Below are positions 7,005 to 15,993 of a DNA stretch of 64,000 nt, in pieces. A model generated the notes under the pieces. It saw nothing but the letters and a program-made list of their open reading frames with translations. It ran no database searches and was not told the origin of the DNA. Every line of letters begins with the position of its first letter. Position 1 is the first letter of the stretch. Source of the stretch: Gluconobacter sp. Gdi (GTDB taxonomy: Bacteria; Pseudomonadota; Alphaproteobacteria; Acetobacterales; Acetobacteraceae); contig NZ_BLJQ01000005.1 in assembly GCF_014132155.1 (NCBI RefSeq), forward strand, positions 124,001 to 188,000, written 5' to 3'. A program made the position numbers and the translations under genes.

Positions 7005-9695
7005 ATGGCCGTCAACGTCCGGTGCCCCCTTCGCGCAGTTCTGCTTCTGACTGTAGGGACGACCATTTTGACCCATTCTGCTCTGGCTACACCGTCAGCC
7101 ACAGCGAATATTCACATTAACCGTCAGCCAATGGCACAGGCACTGGAATCCCTGAGCCAACAGACCGGACAGAGCGTCATTTTCTCCCCTGAACTGGTGG
7201 ACCACCTTGAGGCTCCGTCCGTTAATGGTGCCCTGTCAGCTGACGCAGCCGTCGCACGGTTGCTCAATGGGAGCGGTCTGGTTGCCGAGGTTGCTCCAGG
7301 CGGCGGAATGGTCATTCGACGTGGTGCCGCTACAAAACGCCTCCCAAAGCACCTACGCGCATCGCGGACCCGGGATGAGCGCGACATTGAGCAGATTGTT
7401 GCAACTGGCCATCGGACGCGGTCTGTGTTGAGCATCAGCGGCGACCAGATGCAGGAAATGATGCCGGGTCAGAACCCGATGCAGGCGCTGGATCTTCTAC
7501 CGGGCGTGACGTTCACCAATGTTGATCCGTGGGGCAACAACGAACAGAACTCAAGCATTTACGTTCACGGTTTCTCCAACAGTCAGCTTGGCTACACCCT
7601 TGATGGCGTGCCGCTCGGTGCAGGCGCTTATGGCAATTATAATGGCCTCTCTCCGCAACGAGCCGCCATCAGCGAAAATATCGGCCAAACGTCCCTGTCC
7701 TCTGGAGCCGGCGCACTCGGAACAGCGTCCACCAGTAACCTAGGCGGAACGATTGAGTTCAATACGCGGGACCCGAAAGCAAAAGCCGGCGCAACAATCC
7801 GGCAGACTTTCGGCAGCTATTCCACGTTTCGCACCTATGCCCGCCTAGACACCGATAATTTTGGGAACGGAAACGCGGCCTACGTCTCTTTCTCACGGCA
7901 AGATGCTAGACCCTGGAATCTTGGTGCAGGAAACAATCAGGGTGGCTATCAGGTAAATGGCAAGTTTGTTCATAAAGGTGAAAACACCACCATCACGGCG
8001 TATTTTGATTGGCAGGACAAGGCAGAGCCCAACACACAAGGACTAACGGCGCCTACAGACCTCTATGCTCGCGGTGCGTTTTTCCCTGATTTGAACGCTG
8101 CCATGGCCAACTACCCTGCCATGACCTCCAAATCCGCAGCCCCGGGAACGCCCAATAATAAATACTATTACTCAGCAGCGCAGCGAACCGATTACCTCAC
8201 CTATCTGAAAATCTCGCACAAATTTTCTCCAAACCTAACGTGGGATAACCAGCTTTACTTTCACTATGACGATGGCGCAGGTGTGGTCGCAACGTCCATT
8301 CGCACCAACGCTATTTTGACAATCCTTGGGAGTTACCTGGACCCGACTGGATCCAAATATATCAAGAATGGTCAGTTCACGTATAGCAATGCCGGAATTG
8401 ACCCGAAGGTCTGGAATGCAACCGGCGGAACGGGTTTTGCCGTTCGTACGACCGAGTATAAAGACTATCGCGGAGGCCTAACCAGCACCCTGCACTATCA
8501 TCTGGGCCACCATAATATTGAGGTTGGCGGATGGTACGAACGCAACAACAATACACAAGGGCGTCTTTGGTATCCGCTCACCGCAACGGACACGCTGACG
8601 CCTTATAAGCGCGCGACCAATCCTCTTTTTACTCAGTGGATGAATGCGTTTTACACGAACACATTTGTCACGCACCTGCAGGATAGCTGGCGTGTAACGC
8701 CGCATCTAACTCTGACAGCAGGCTTCAAGTCCGAGATGGTTTATACCAACGGCACGTTGCCCGTCGCTGCTTTGCCGCAGTCTCTGGCATCATCTGTTAA
8801 AGGCGCAAAAACGATTGTTGATACCAGCACCCACACAGTGGCTGGCGGAACGATCCCGTCTTACAAGCCCTTTCTTCCTGCTTTTGGTGCCTTGTGGAAT
8901 TTTACGCCACATGAGCAGCTCTTTGCCAACATTCAGGAAAACATGAATTCGTTTGCCCAGACCGGATATGGCAGCACGTCACCTTGGGCCGTAACCAGCC
9001 AGGAAGCATTTGAAGACTTCAAGAAAACAGGAAAACCAGAGACGTCCTGGACATATGAAGCCGGCATTCGAACCAATCGGCCGCTGTTTCTCGGCCCACT
9101 CACGGGCATCAGTGGTCAGCTTGAATATTACCATGTCGATTTCTTCAATCGTCTTGGCTCGATCAAGCCGCCTAATCAGGGAATTTCCGGCGTTGGTGGC
9201 ACTGTAGCCAACCTTGGTAGCGTTTCGACAAATGGTATGGATCTGTCATTCACACTACGGTTCGGGCAGCACTTCTCGATCTATGATGCCGTATCCTATG
9301 TCAGCAGCATTTACGGAAGCGATTTCATAGACGGCACCACGCTTTACGCGACAAAAGGCGAGAAAGTCCCGGCTATTCCTGTCTGGTCTGACAAGTTCGC
9401 CATCAATTACAATCAGGCAGGCTTCAACGCTCAGCTCTTCGGAACCTATATGGGCGTTCGTCCAGGTACAATCACGAATACCGTCATGGTGCCACCAAGG
9501 TTCCAGCTTGGTTTCAGCTCTGGTTATACGTTCAAACATATCCCGCACATGCAGAGCCTCAAGCTCCAGTTCAACGTCAGCAACCTGACGAATACGCGCT
9601 CCTGGTCCACCATCACCGCGGGAGATGGCTCAACGTATGTGGGTTATCCTACACCGCCACGCATGTTCTTCGGCACGGTGGCGGCATCGTTCTGA
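7005..9695 (+). CDS. TonB-dependent transducer-type receptor with STN domain (FecA-like)
   Basis: An 896-residue outer-membrane receptor. A signal peptide ends near ..HSALA. Residues about 33-108 form an STN (secretin/TonB N-terminal) domain (INRQPMAQALESLSQQTGQS), which marks receptors that signal to FecR. The TonB box region IEQIVATG, the plug (MQALDLLPGVTF...SSIYVHGFS...YTLDGVPLG) and a 22-strand-type barrel ending in AASF follow. It sits behind FecI/FecR-like genes and is very likely activated by them when its ligand binds. Iron chelates are the usual ligands in this class, but the ligand here is unknown. A clear intrinsic terminator begins ten bases after the stop. Confidence 0.9.
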   Translation: MAVNVRCPLRAVLLLTVGTTILTHSALATPSATANIHINRQPMAQALESLSQQTGQSVIFSPELVDHLEAPSVNGALSADAAVARLLNGSGLVAEVAPGGGMVIRRGAATKRLPKHLRASRTRDERDIEQIVATGHRTRSVLSISGDQMQEMMPGQNPMQALDLLPGVTFTNVDPWGNNEQNSSIYVHGFSNSQLGYTLDGVPLGAGAYGNYNGLSPQRAAISENIGQTSLSSGAGALGTASTSNLGGTIEFNTRDPKAKAGATIRQTFGSYSTFRTYARLDTDNFGNGNAAYVSFSRQDARPWNLGAGNNQGGYQVNGKFVHKGENTTITAYFDWQDKAEPNTQGLTAPTDLYARGAFFPDLNAAMANYPAMTSKSAAPGTPNNKYYYSAAQRTDYLTYLKISHKFSPNLTWDNQLYFHYDDGAGVVATSIRTNAILTILGSYLDPTGSKYIKNGQFTYSNAGIDPKVWNATGGTGFAVRTTEYKDYRGGLTSTLHYHLGHHNIEVGGWYERNNNTQGRLWYPLTATDTLTPYKRATNPLFTQWMNAFYTNTFVTHLQDSWRVTPHLTLTAGFKSEMVYTNGTLPVAALPQSLASSVKGAKTIVDTSTHTVAGGTIPSYKPFLPAFGALWNFTPHEQLFANIQENMNSFAQTGYGSTSPWAVTSQEAFEDFKKTGKPETSWTYEAGIRTNRPLFLGPLTGISGQLEYYHVDFFNRLGSIKPPNQGISGVGGTVANLGSVSTNGMDLSFTLRFGQHFSIYDAVSYVSSIYGSDFIDGTTLYATKGEKVPAIPVWSDKFAINYNQAGFNAQLFGTYMGVRPGTITNTVMVPPRFQLGFSSGYTFKHIPHMQSLKLQFNVSNLTNTRSWSTITAGDGSTYVGYPTPPRMFFGTVAASF

Positions 9696-9704
9696 AAAAA
9701 ATCA

Positions 9705-9736
9705 GAGGGATGGCAAGAACGCCATCCCTCGCTTTT
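9705..9736. terminator. Bidirectional rho-independent terminator
   Basis: GAGGGATGGC (9705-9714) and GCCATCCCTC (9721-9730) make a perfect 10-bp stem with a 6-base loop. On the + strand it is followed by GCTTTTTC; on the - strand by a run of seven T (complement of the A-run at 9694-9700). It therefore can end both the FecA-like gene and the convergent TonB receptor gene. Confidence 0.85.
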
Positions 9737-12088
9737 TCAGAAGTCTGCGCGAACGCGAACTTCCCAGGTTGCTGGTCGGCCAGCAACTGCAATGTTGTCG
9801 CCACCCACAAAATAGCCGCGCGTCACGTCATAATGCTTGTCCGTGATGTTGCGACCAATGCCCTCGATCTTCCAGTGCCCCTTATGCGGGGCAAAAGAGA
9901 TATATCCACCCCAGAGGGTATATCCCGGAATCGTATTGGCAGAGTTCAGGGCCGTACTCGTCGTGCGCAGGCTGTAATCAACACCAGAAATGAGGTCGTA
10001 TTTGCCGACGCGCCACGTATAATCCACAGAACCATTGGCTGTGAAATGCGGGACTTCAATGCCACGTCCTGAGACGTCCTGCTTCACGCCAACCCAGACA
10101 CCATTAACTCGTCTGGAACTCGTGACCGCACTGAACTCATCGTATGCGCCTTCAACATAAGCGCCAGACTGCGCCACATGCAGCCCAGGGACCGGAGACC
10201 ACTCGACTTCATATTCCCCACCAAACATGTGGGAACGTGGCGCATTGACGAACAGGCCAATGGCAGAGCCCGTGGTCGGGCTGTACGCGATGGACTGAAC
10301 CTGACGGTCAAAATAGTCATAGTAGAAAAAGTCGGCATTCACCCGCAGATTATACCGTGGCAGGATCAGCTTGTTGCCTACTTCAAAAGAATAAAGCTGC
10401 TCAGGTTTGAATGGGTTGGTCATCTGCGTGACGTCAGATGAATTGTACACCGTGAAGCCACCGGATTTCACACCTTTGCTGAAGGTGAAATACGTCATGT
10501 CATGACTGAACGGATGATACTGAACGCTGAACTTTGCAGATGGCAGCGTATAGGACTGAGACTGCTGAGCCAGAGAGTTGTTCGGGTTCGTGACGACGCC
10601 CCCGACCAGATAATGAGCATACACATTGTCGAGTGTCCGCTTTTCGTGTTCGACACGAATTCCACCGACCAGTTGCAGTTTTGGCGTCAGGTCATACGTA
10701 ACCTGACCAAATCCGCTGATGGTATTGACCGTCTGTGAATAACGGACATCGCCATCTGTATTATAGAGCGCTTCAAAGCCAGACTGGTAGCGATCATTCA
10801 ACCACTGGTGCCCGTAGTAAATGCCACCGATCCAGTGAAGACGCCCAGACGTATTGGATGAGAACCGCAGTTCATTTGCCACCACATTGGCGCGCGTGTT
10901 AAATTTTACATCGGCGAGTGACAGCGATGAGTCATCAAAATTGTCGTATTCATTCCGCTGCATGTAGTCATAGCTGGCCAAGTTCGTGATCGTGAAATCA
11001 CGAAGGTGCTTCTCAACCCGCAAGCTGCTCCCGCCCGTATCAATATGGCTGTAAGGCTTCTGGTCCGGTGTCAGTCCGGTTTCCTTGGCAAACTGCGCTG
11101 ACGTACCCCAGCGCGTGTTGTAGCGACTGGTAGATGCCGGCATTGGATTGGTCGAACTCAGGCTGGTAATCGGGCGCCAGGCGTAAACCCCTGTTCCGTC
11201 AGACCGGTCACGGCTGCCATGCAGATTCCATTCGATTTTCCAGCTCTCTGACGGTGCATAGTCCACCAACAAGCGGGCGGCACCACGATTGACGTTGCCA
11301 AGATGCGCTTGCGCTTCAGGGTTGTACTGCCACGCCCCGCCCTGCTGTGTTTCGCCGGAGAGACGGAATTTCAGCTTGTCATTGATTGGGCCGGAAATAT
11401 AACCGTCGATCTTGGCGCTATCGAAACGGCCATACTGAGCACTTACGCCCCCAGCCAGCTTGTCGGTGGGCTTATTCGTAATATAATTGATGGCGCCGCC
11501 CGTGGTGTTGCGTCCATAAAGCGTGCCCTGAGGCCCACGCAGAACTTCCACGCGCTGCATGTCAAACATCATTCCATTGATGCCGAACGGAACCGGGTTT
11601 GCCACCTCATCGATATAGATACCGACTGTTGGGGAATTGTTACTGGAGTAGTTGTTAAAGCCGACACCACGGATGGTATACGTGAACTGTCCACTTCCAT
11701 AGGAAGGCTGGATCTGAAGTGATGGCGTGGCATACTGGAGATCGAACACATTGTTAATGTTTCGGTTCTCCAGCATTTTTGCGGAAACCACACTGATTGA
11801 TGTACCAATGTTCTGCGGGCTGTCTGCACGACGTTCAGACGTCACGACAACATTTTCCACCCGTGAAGGTTCAGCCGCATGCACTTTGGATGCAATCTGG
11901 GAATGAGCCGCCGTAGGAACAGTGCTTCCCTTCCGTGACGCAGCCTGGGTGGGCTTTTTCGTAGCATTCTCTTCCGCAGCCGCAGCAACATTCCAGAGCG
12001 GCAGGAATGCAACGCTGGAAATCAGTGCGATACGCCCACGAACAAGGAGGGCATTCCTGCGGTACGGAGCAGTGAGGACGTCGTGCAT
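9737..12088 (-). CDS. TonB-dependent receptor of the LLM/peptide-ABC module
   Basis: A 783-residue outer-membrane active-transport receptor without an STN domain. The sequence shows a basic start and hydrophobic signal (IALISSVAFLPLWNVAAA), a low-complexity linker (about 40-75), the TonB box VENVVVTSERR, a plug domain (VFDLQYATPSLQI, YTIRGVGFNNYS, GIYIDEVANP, VEVLRGPQGTLYGRNTTGGA) and a barrel ending in VRVRADF. This plug subtype is common in receptors for non-siderophore organic substrates. AGGCGG lies eight bases before the ATG. It is divergent from the LLM monooxygenase/ABC importer operon across a 25-bp palindrome, so it is probably the outer-membrane gate for the compound those genes import. 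The ligand is unknown. Confidence 0.9.
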   Translation of the reverse strand: MHDVLTAPYRRNALLVRGRIALISSVAFLPLWNVAAAAEENATKKPTQAASRKGSTVPTAAHSQIASKVHAAEPSRVENVVVTSERRADSPQNIGTSISVVSAKMLENRNINNVFDLQYATPSLQIQPSYGSGQFTYTIRGVGFNNYSSNNSPTVGIYIDEVANPVPFGINGMMFDMQRVEVLRGPQGTLYGRNTTGGAINYITNKPTDKLAGGVSAQYGRFDSAKIDGYISGPINDKLKFRLSGETQQGGAWQYNPEAQAHLGNVNRGAARLLVDYAPSESWKIEWNLHGSRDRSDGTGVYAWRPITSLSSTNPMPASTSRYNTRWGTSAQFAKETGLTPDQKPYSHIDTGGSSLRVEKHLRDFTITNLASYDYMQRNEYDNFDDSSLSLADVKFNTRANVVANELRFSSNTSGRLHWIGGIYYGHQWLNDRYQSGFEALYNTDGDVRYSQTVNTISGFGQVTYDLTPKLQLVGGIRVEHEKRTLDNVYAHYLVGGVVTNPNNSLAQQSQSYTLPSAKFSVQYHPFSHDMTYFTFSKGVKSGGFTVYNSSDVTQMTNPFKPEQLYSFEVGNKLILPRYNLRVNADFFYYDYFDRQVQSIAYSPTTGSAIGLFVNAPRSHMFGGEYEVEWSPVPGLHVAQSGAYVEGAYDEFSAVTSSRRVNGVWVGVKQDVSGRGIEVPHFTANGSVDYTWRVGKYDLISGVDYSLRTTSTALNSANTIPGYTLWGGYISFAPHKGHWKIEGIGRNITDKHYDVTRGYFVGGDNIAVAGRPATWEVRVRADF

Positions 12089-12165
12089 CGGTTCCGCCTA
12101 ATAACTAAGTTTCTTCGTCGTTCTTTAAAACAACTATTTAATTGCGTTTAAGGGATAGAAAAACG

Positions 12166-12190
12166 ATTCACAACAGGTTATGTTGTGAAT
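12166..12190. promoter_or_regulatory. 25-bp perfect inverted repeat, candidate operator
   Basis: ATTCACAACA (12166-12175) and TGTTGTGAAT (12181-12190) are exact reverse complements separated by GGTTA. The site lies in the gap between the divergent TonB receptor (start 12088) and LLM monooxygenase (start 12243) genes, where one dimeric repressor or activator could control both. No regulator gene is next to it. The repeat overlaps an upstream ATG at 12189, which argues against that ATG as the start of the monooxygenase gene. Confidence 0.6.
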
Positions 12191-12242
12191 GCAACAATTT
12201 TTTTGTGTTTCTGAACGCGTTGAAAACAAGAGATCAAGATCC

Positions 12243-13571
12243 ATGGCTTCCCAGATGAAACTCGCCGCATTTCTTCTCCCTACTGGCCATCATGCGGCGG
12301 CTTGGCGTCATGCTGGATCTGCCCCTGATGCAGGAAGCAATTTCAAGCGTCAGCTTGAACAGGCACGCCTAGCTGAACGGGGATTATTTGATGCCGTGTT
12401 CATCGCAGATTTTACAAGCTCCATCGACGAAGCCACAATCGATGGCTTCCGCAGAATGACATATGCAGCATCTTTCGAACCTTTAACGCTTCTTGCCGCG
12501 CTTGCTGCCACAACAGATAAGATTGGCCTGATCGGCACTGTCAGCACAACATACTCTGTCCCCTATCACCTCGCCCGGCAGTTCCTCTCACTTGACCAGA
12601 TCAGCGGCGGACGTGCCGGATGGAACCTTGTCACAACGGCTAACGTCAAGGAATCCATTCACTACGGACGTCCGAGCCATGTCCCACATGCGGACCGTTA
12701 TCGTCAGGCCCGAGAGTTTGCACAGATTGTAGAAAATTTCTGGGATAGCTGGAGCGATGACGCCTTCCTGAGGGACACAGAAAGCGGCGCCTTTTTTGCG
12801 CCAGAGGGCCGGCGTCCTTTCGACTTCAAGGGCGAGTTTCTCTCTGCAGCGGGTCAGATCGATATTCCCCGCTCGCCACAGGGCAGACCCGTTCTCGTGC
12901 AAGCGGGCTCTTCCGAACCGGGGCGCCAACTGGCTGCGGAAACCGCAGAAATGGTTTTCACCGCACAGCAGGACATTCAGGAAGCAAAAGCGTTCCGCCT
13001 CGATCTCCACCGCCGTATGAGGGAAATTGGGCGAGACCCCGCATCCCTGAAAGTCATGCCAGGCGTCTATCCGCTTGTAGGACGCACACAGATGGAAGCG
13101 GAAGATCTGAGGGCTGAACTTGACGAACTTACCCACCCTGACGTCGGGCTATTTCTGCTTGGCGGCATGACAGGCACAGATCTCCGTGGCCTCCCCCTTG
13201 ATGCCCCCCTTCCAGAGGCCCCTGCCGACTTCAACGGAAACCGTAGCCGGCAGACACTGCTCGTAGAAATGGCCAAGAAGCGCAACATGACCCTGCGCGA
13301 CCTCTACCTCGAAGTCAGCGGCGCTCGCGGCCATTGGTCCATTTATGGTGGCCCAAAGGAGATTGCAGATCAGCTTGAAGAGTGGTTTGTGGAGGGCGCG
13401 GCAGACGGGTTCAATGTCATGCCTCCCATTCTGCCGCAGAGCCTTGAAACGTTTGTGGATCATGTGGTGCCAGAACTTCAGAGACGCGGCCTGTTTCGCA
13501 CAGCCTATGAAGGCTCCACCCTGCGCGAGCATCTTGGCCTGAAGCGCCCGGCTCCCGGCGAGACCCCATGA
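12243..13571 (+). CDS. LLM-class flavin-dependent monooxygenase, NtaA/SnaA/DszA family
   Basis: A 442-residue bacterial-luciferase-like monooxygenase using reduced FMN. The start QMKLAAFLLPTGHHAAAWRH, then DFTSSIDEATIDGFRRMTYA, FEPLTLLAALAATTDKIGL and the phosphate-binding region ISGGRAGWNLVTTANVKE are diagnostic of the NtaA/SnaA/DszA family. Members oxidise nitrilotriacetate/EDTA, pristinamycin precursors, dibenzothiophene sulfone or related S/N compounds. ATG 12243 (after GAGATCAAGATCC) is chosen over 12189 because the family begins near this point and 12189 lies in the palindrome. It heads an operon: its stop overlaps the solute-binding-protein start as ATGA. A flavin reductase gene is not in the operon, so FMNH2 must come from elsewhere. 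The substrate is not known. Confidence 0.88.
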   Translation: MASQMKLAAFLLPTGHHAAAWRHAGSAPDAGSNFKRQLEQARLAERGLFDAVFIADFTSSIDEATIDGFRRMTYAASFEPLTLLAALAATTDKIGLIGTVSTTYSVPYHLARQFLSLDQISGGRAGWNLVTTANVKESIHYGRPSHVPHADRYRQAREFAQIVENFWDSWSDDAFLRDTESGAFFAPEGRRPFDFKGEFLSAAGQIDIPRSPQGRPVLVQAGSSEPGRQLAAETAEMVFTAQQDIQEAKAFRLDLHRRMREIGRDPASLKVMPGVYPLVGRTQMEAEDLRAELDELTHPDVGLFLLGGMTGTDLRGLPLDAPLPEAPADFNGNRSRQTLLVEMAKKRNMTLRDLYLEVSGARGHWSIYGGPKEIADQLEEWFVEGAADGFNVMPPILPQSLETFVDHVVPELQRRGLFRTAYEGSTLREHLGLKRPAPGETP

Positions 13572-15046
13572 AGTCAACTTTTGCGCTTTTAACCATGGCA
13601 GGCCTGAGTCTGGGCACGTCTGCGCTGGCTCAGACGCGCGACACAATGAGCATTGGCGTCTCTATTGAGCCGCCTGGCCTGGACCCGACCCGCAGTCCAA
13701 GTGAGGCCATCGGCACAATCACATACAACAATGTCTATGAGGGCCTGACCTGGCTGGACCGCGACGGGCACGTCCAACCCCTGCTTGCACGGGATTGGAC
13801 TGTCTCAGATGAAGGCCGCGTTTATCATTTTACTTTGCAAGAGAACGTCCATTTCCATGATGGAACGCCCCTCACCTGTGACAATGTGCGGTTCTCGCTG
13901 CTGCGTGCAGGGGCGACTTCCAGTACAAACCCCGACCGTACGTTTTTTACAAACATAGCGGATGTAAGCTGCCCTAATGCCACCCACGCAGATATCACAC
14001 TCAGAAAAGCCCATGGCAGCTTCACCTATGAGCTTGCGTGGAATGATGCCTCCATCCTGTCACCCTCATCTGCAGACAAGAACGCCAGCCATCCCATAGG
14101 GACAGGACCGTTCTTCTTCCAAGATTGGCAAAGAGGCGATCACGTCACGCTGTCTCGTAATTCCGAATATTGGGGAAAAGCGCCAGCCCTGAAAACGGTG
14201 ACGTTCCGGTTCATGCCTGATCCGCTTGCTGCCAGCAATGCGCTTCTGGCGGGGGAACTGGATGCTTATCCCTCATTCCCTGCCCCTGAAATTCTTGGCC
14301 GTTTTGCAGGAAATCCTAACATCAAGGTCGTGCGCGGGACCTTCCCGTTCAAAGCCATTCTGGCACTGAACAATGCGCGCAGGCCATTCAATGACCTACG
14401 CGTACGTCAGGCTCTTGCCTACGCTATCGATCGAAAAGCCCTCATTCAGGCTGGGGCCGATGGAGACGGGACAGTCCTGCAATCTCATATGGCTCCCAAT
14501 GATCCAGACTACACTGCACTCCCCGATCGGTACCCATACAATCCGGAACGTGCACGGGAGCTTCTCAAAGAGGCTGGCATCAAACCGGGAACACAACTGA
14601 CGCTCTCTTACCCGCCCATCACCTATGCTCGCGATACGAGCGAAATCGTTGCCGCTTACCTGGAGCAGGTTGGCCTGATCGTCACGTTGCAGCCGTTGGA
14701 ATGGCCATCATGGCTGGGCCGTGTTTTTGGCCAAGGCTCTTTTGACATGACAGTCATTGCCCATACAGAGCCGCATGACATCGGGATCTACGATCGGGAC
14801 AATATCTACTTTCATTACAAGAACCCGCAGTTTCATGAGCTATTCGAACAGTATGAAGCCAGCGACAATGCGGAGGATCGGCATCGACTTTCTGTCGCAC
14901 TGCAAGATCGCCTCGCACAGGATGAGCCCAACGTCTTCCTGTATTCCCGCCCTCGGGACACCGTTCTGAACCGGCATATCTCAGGCTTATGGATCGACCA
15001 GCAAATCGCAGCCTGCCCTATGGCAGATGTGACGTGGCAACCATGA
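13568..15046 (+). CDS. Peptide/opine-type ABC transporter solute-binding protein (SBP_bac_5)
   Basis: A 492-residue periplasmic binding protein of the DppA/OppA cluster. It has a signal peptide (about residues 1-22, ending ALAQ), followed by the family start SIGVSIEPPGLDPTRSPSEA and the motifs YNNVYEGLTWLDRDG, LARDWTVSDEGRVYHFTL and HDGTPLTCDNVRFSL. The late RQALAYAIDRKALI segment is also characteristic. It captures a peptide-like or other bulky solute for the two permeases and two ATPases directly downstream. Starts and stops overlap as ATGA on both sides, so the genes are translationally coupled. Binding specificity cannot be read from the sequence. Opines, dipeptides, glutathione and nickel chelates are all bound by relatives. 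Confidence 0.88.
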   Translation: MKSTFALLTMAGLSLGTSALAQTRDTMSIGVSIEPPGLDPTRSPSEAIGTITYNNVYEGLTWLDRDGHVQPLLARDWTVSDEGRVYHFTLQENVHFHDGTPLTCDNVRFSLLRAGATSSTNPDRTFFTNIADVSCPNATHADITLRKAHGSFTYELAWNDASILSPSSADKNASHPIGTGPFFFQDWQRGDHVTLSRNSEYWGKAPALKTVTFRFMPDPLAASNALLAGELDAYPSFPAPEILGRFAGNPNIKVVRGTFPFKAILALNNARRPFNDLRVRQALAYAIDRKALIQAGADGDGTVLQSHMAPNDPDYTALPDRYPYNPERARELLKEAGIKPGTQLTLSYPPITYARDTSEIVAAYLEQVGLIVTLQPLEWPSWLGRVFGQGSFDMTVIAHTEPHDIGIYDRDNIYFHYKNPQFHELFEQYEASDNAEDRHRLSVALQDRLAQDEPNVFLYSRPRDTVLNRHISGLWIDQQIAACPMADVTWQP

Positions 15047-15993
15047 TGACCAATCTTGCCTCTGCCATTTCAGGAAGACTGGTGGTTCTCGCAGTCGCCA
15101 GTGTGATCGTGTTCGCTCTGTTGAACCTCCTTCCGGGAGATCCTGCCACAGTGATGCTTGGGCTGGATGCAAGCCCGGACAGCATTGCGGCTCTCCATCA
15201 CCAGCTAGGCCTCGATGCTTCCCCCGCAACACGGTATCTGCGCTGGATTTCTGGCCTGATGCACGGAGAGGCTGGAACGAGTTACACCTATGATGTCCCC
15301 GTTCGTGGACTGATCCTTGAGCGCTTCCAGAGCACCCTCCCTCTGATCCTGCTGGCTACGGGCCTCGCTCTTCTCATTGGGTTACCCACGGGAGCCATCG
15401 CAGCCACTCATCGTGGAAAAGGTCTTGATCTTGCCGTCATGGCGACGTTGCAGTTCCTCAAATCCATTCCGGATTTCTGGCTGGCCATGATGATGACGCT
15501 GCTGTTTTCCCTGACGCTCCACTGGTTTCCGGCAGGAGGATTTACGGGCTGGAACGCAGGATTTTTCACCGGACTGCGCGCTCTTTTCCTGCCCACAGTC
15601 GCACTGGCCATCCCCCAGGCAGCCATCACAGCACGCTTCATGCGCTCCTCTCTCATCGATGTTCTGAATCAGGACTTTATCCGGACAGCACGCGCTCAAG
15701 GCTACAGCCGCACGGCCGTTCTCTGGAAAGTCGCCATCCCGAATGCATTGATTCCGGTTCTAACCCTGATCGGCATTCAGCTTCCCGTTCTGGTGACCGG
15801 AGCAATTATTGTCGAAAGCGTGTTCAATATTCCCGGCTGCGGAAAACTTCTTCTGGAAGCCGTGAACCAGCGTGACATTCCGGTCGTACAAAACCTTGTC
15901 ATGCTGATTGTCGCGGGTGTCCTGCTGCTCAATCTGGCACTTTCCATCATTGTTCGCTGGTTGGACCCGCGTCTTGCAGGAGAAAGTGCATGA
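15043..15993 (+). CDS. Peptide-type ABC transporter permease (DppB-like)
   Basis: A 316-residue inner-membrane permease with about six helices. It shows the DppB/OppB hallmark N-terminal stretch (FALLNLLPGDPATVMLG), the LGLD...RYLRWISGLMHGEAGTSY segment, and the EAA loop RAQGYSRTAVLWKVAIPNAL that docks on the ATPases. The ATG at 15043 overlaps the binding-protein stop as ATGA; an upstream in-frame start at 14989 would lie deep in that gene and is rejected. It pairs with the next gene to form the translocation channel. Confidence 0.9.
   Translation: MMTNLASAISGRLVVLAVASVIVFALLNLLPGDPATVMLGLDASPDSIAALHHQLGLDASPATRYLRWISGLMHGEAGTSYTYDVPVRGLILERFQSTLPLILLATGLALLIGLPTGAIAATHRGKGLDLAVMATLQFLKSIPDFWLAMMMTLLFSLTLHWFPAGGFTGWNAGFFTGLRALFLPTVALAIPQAAITARFMRSSLIDVLNQDFIRTARAQGYSRTAVLWKVAIPNALIPVLTLIGIQLPVLVTGAIIVESVFNIPGCGKLLLEAVNQRDIPVVQNLVMLIVAGVLLLNLALSIIVRWLDPRLAGESA

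Noticed and set aside
12588-13136. 182-codon minus-strand frame inside the LLM gene
   Set aside because: Antisense shadow of a well conserved monooxygenase.
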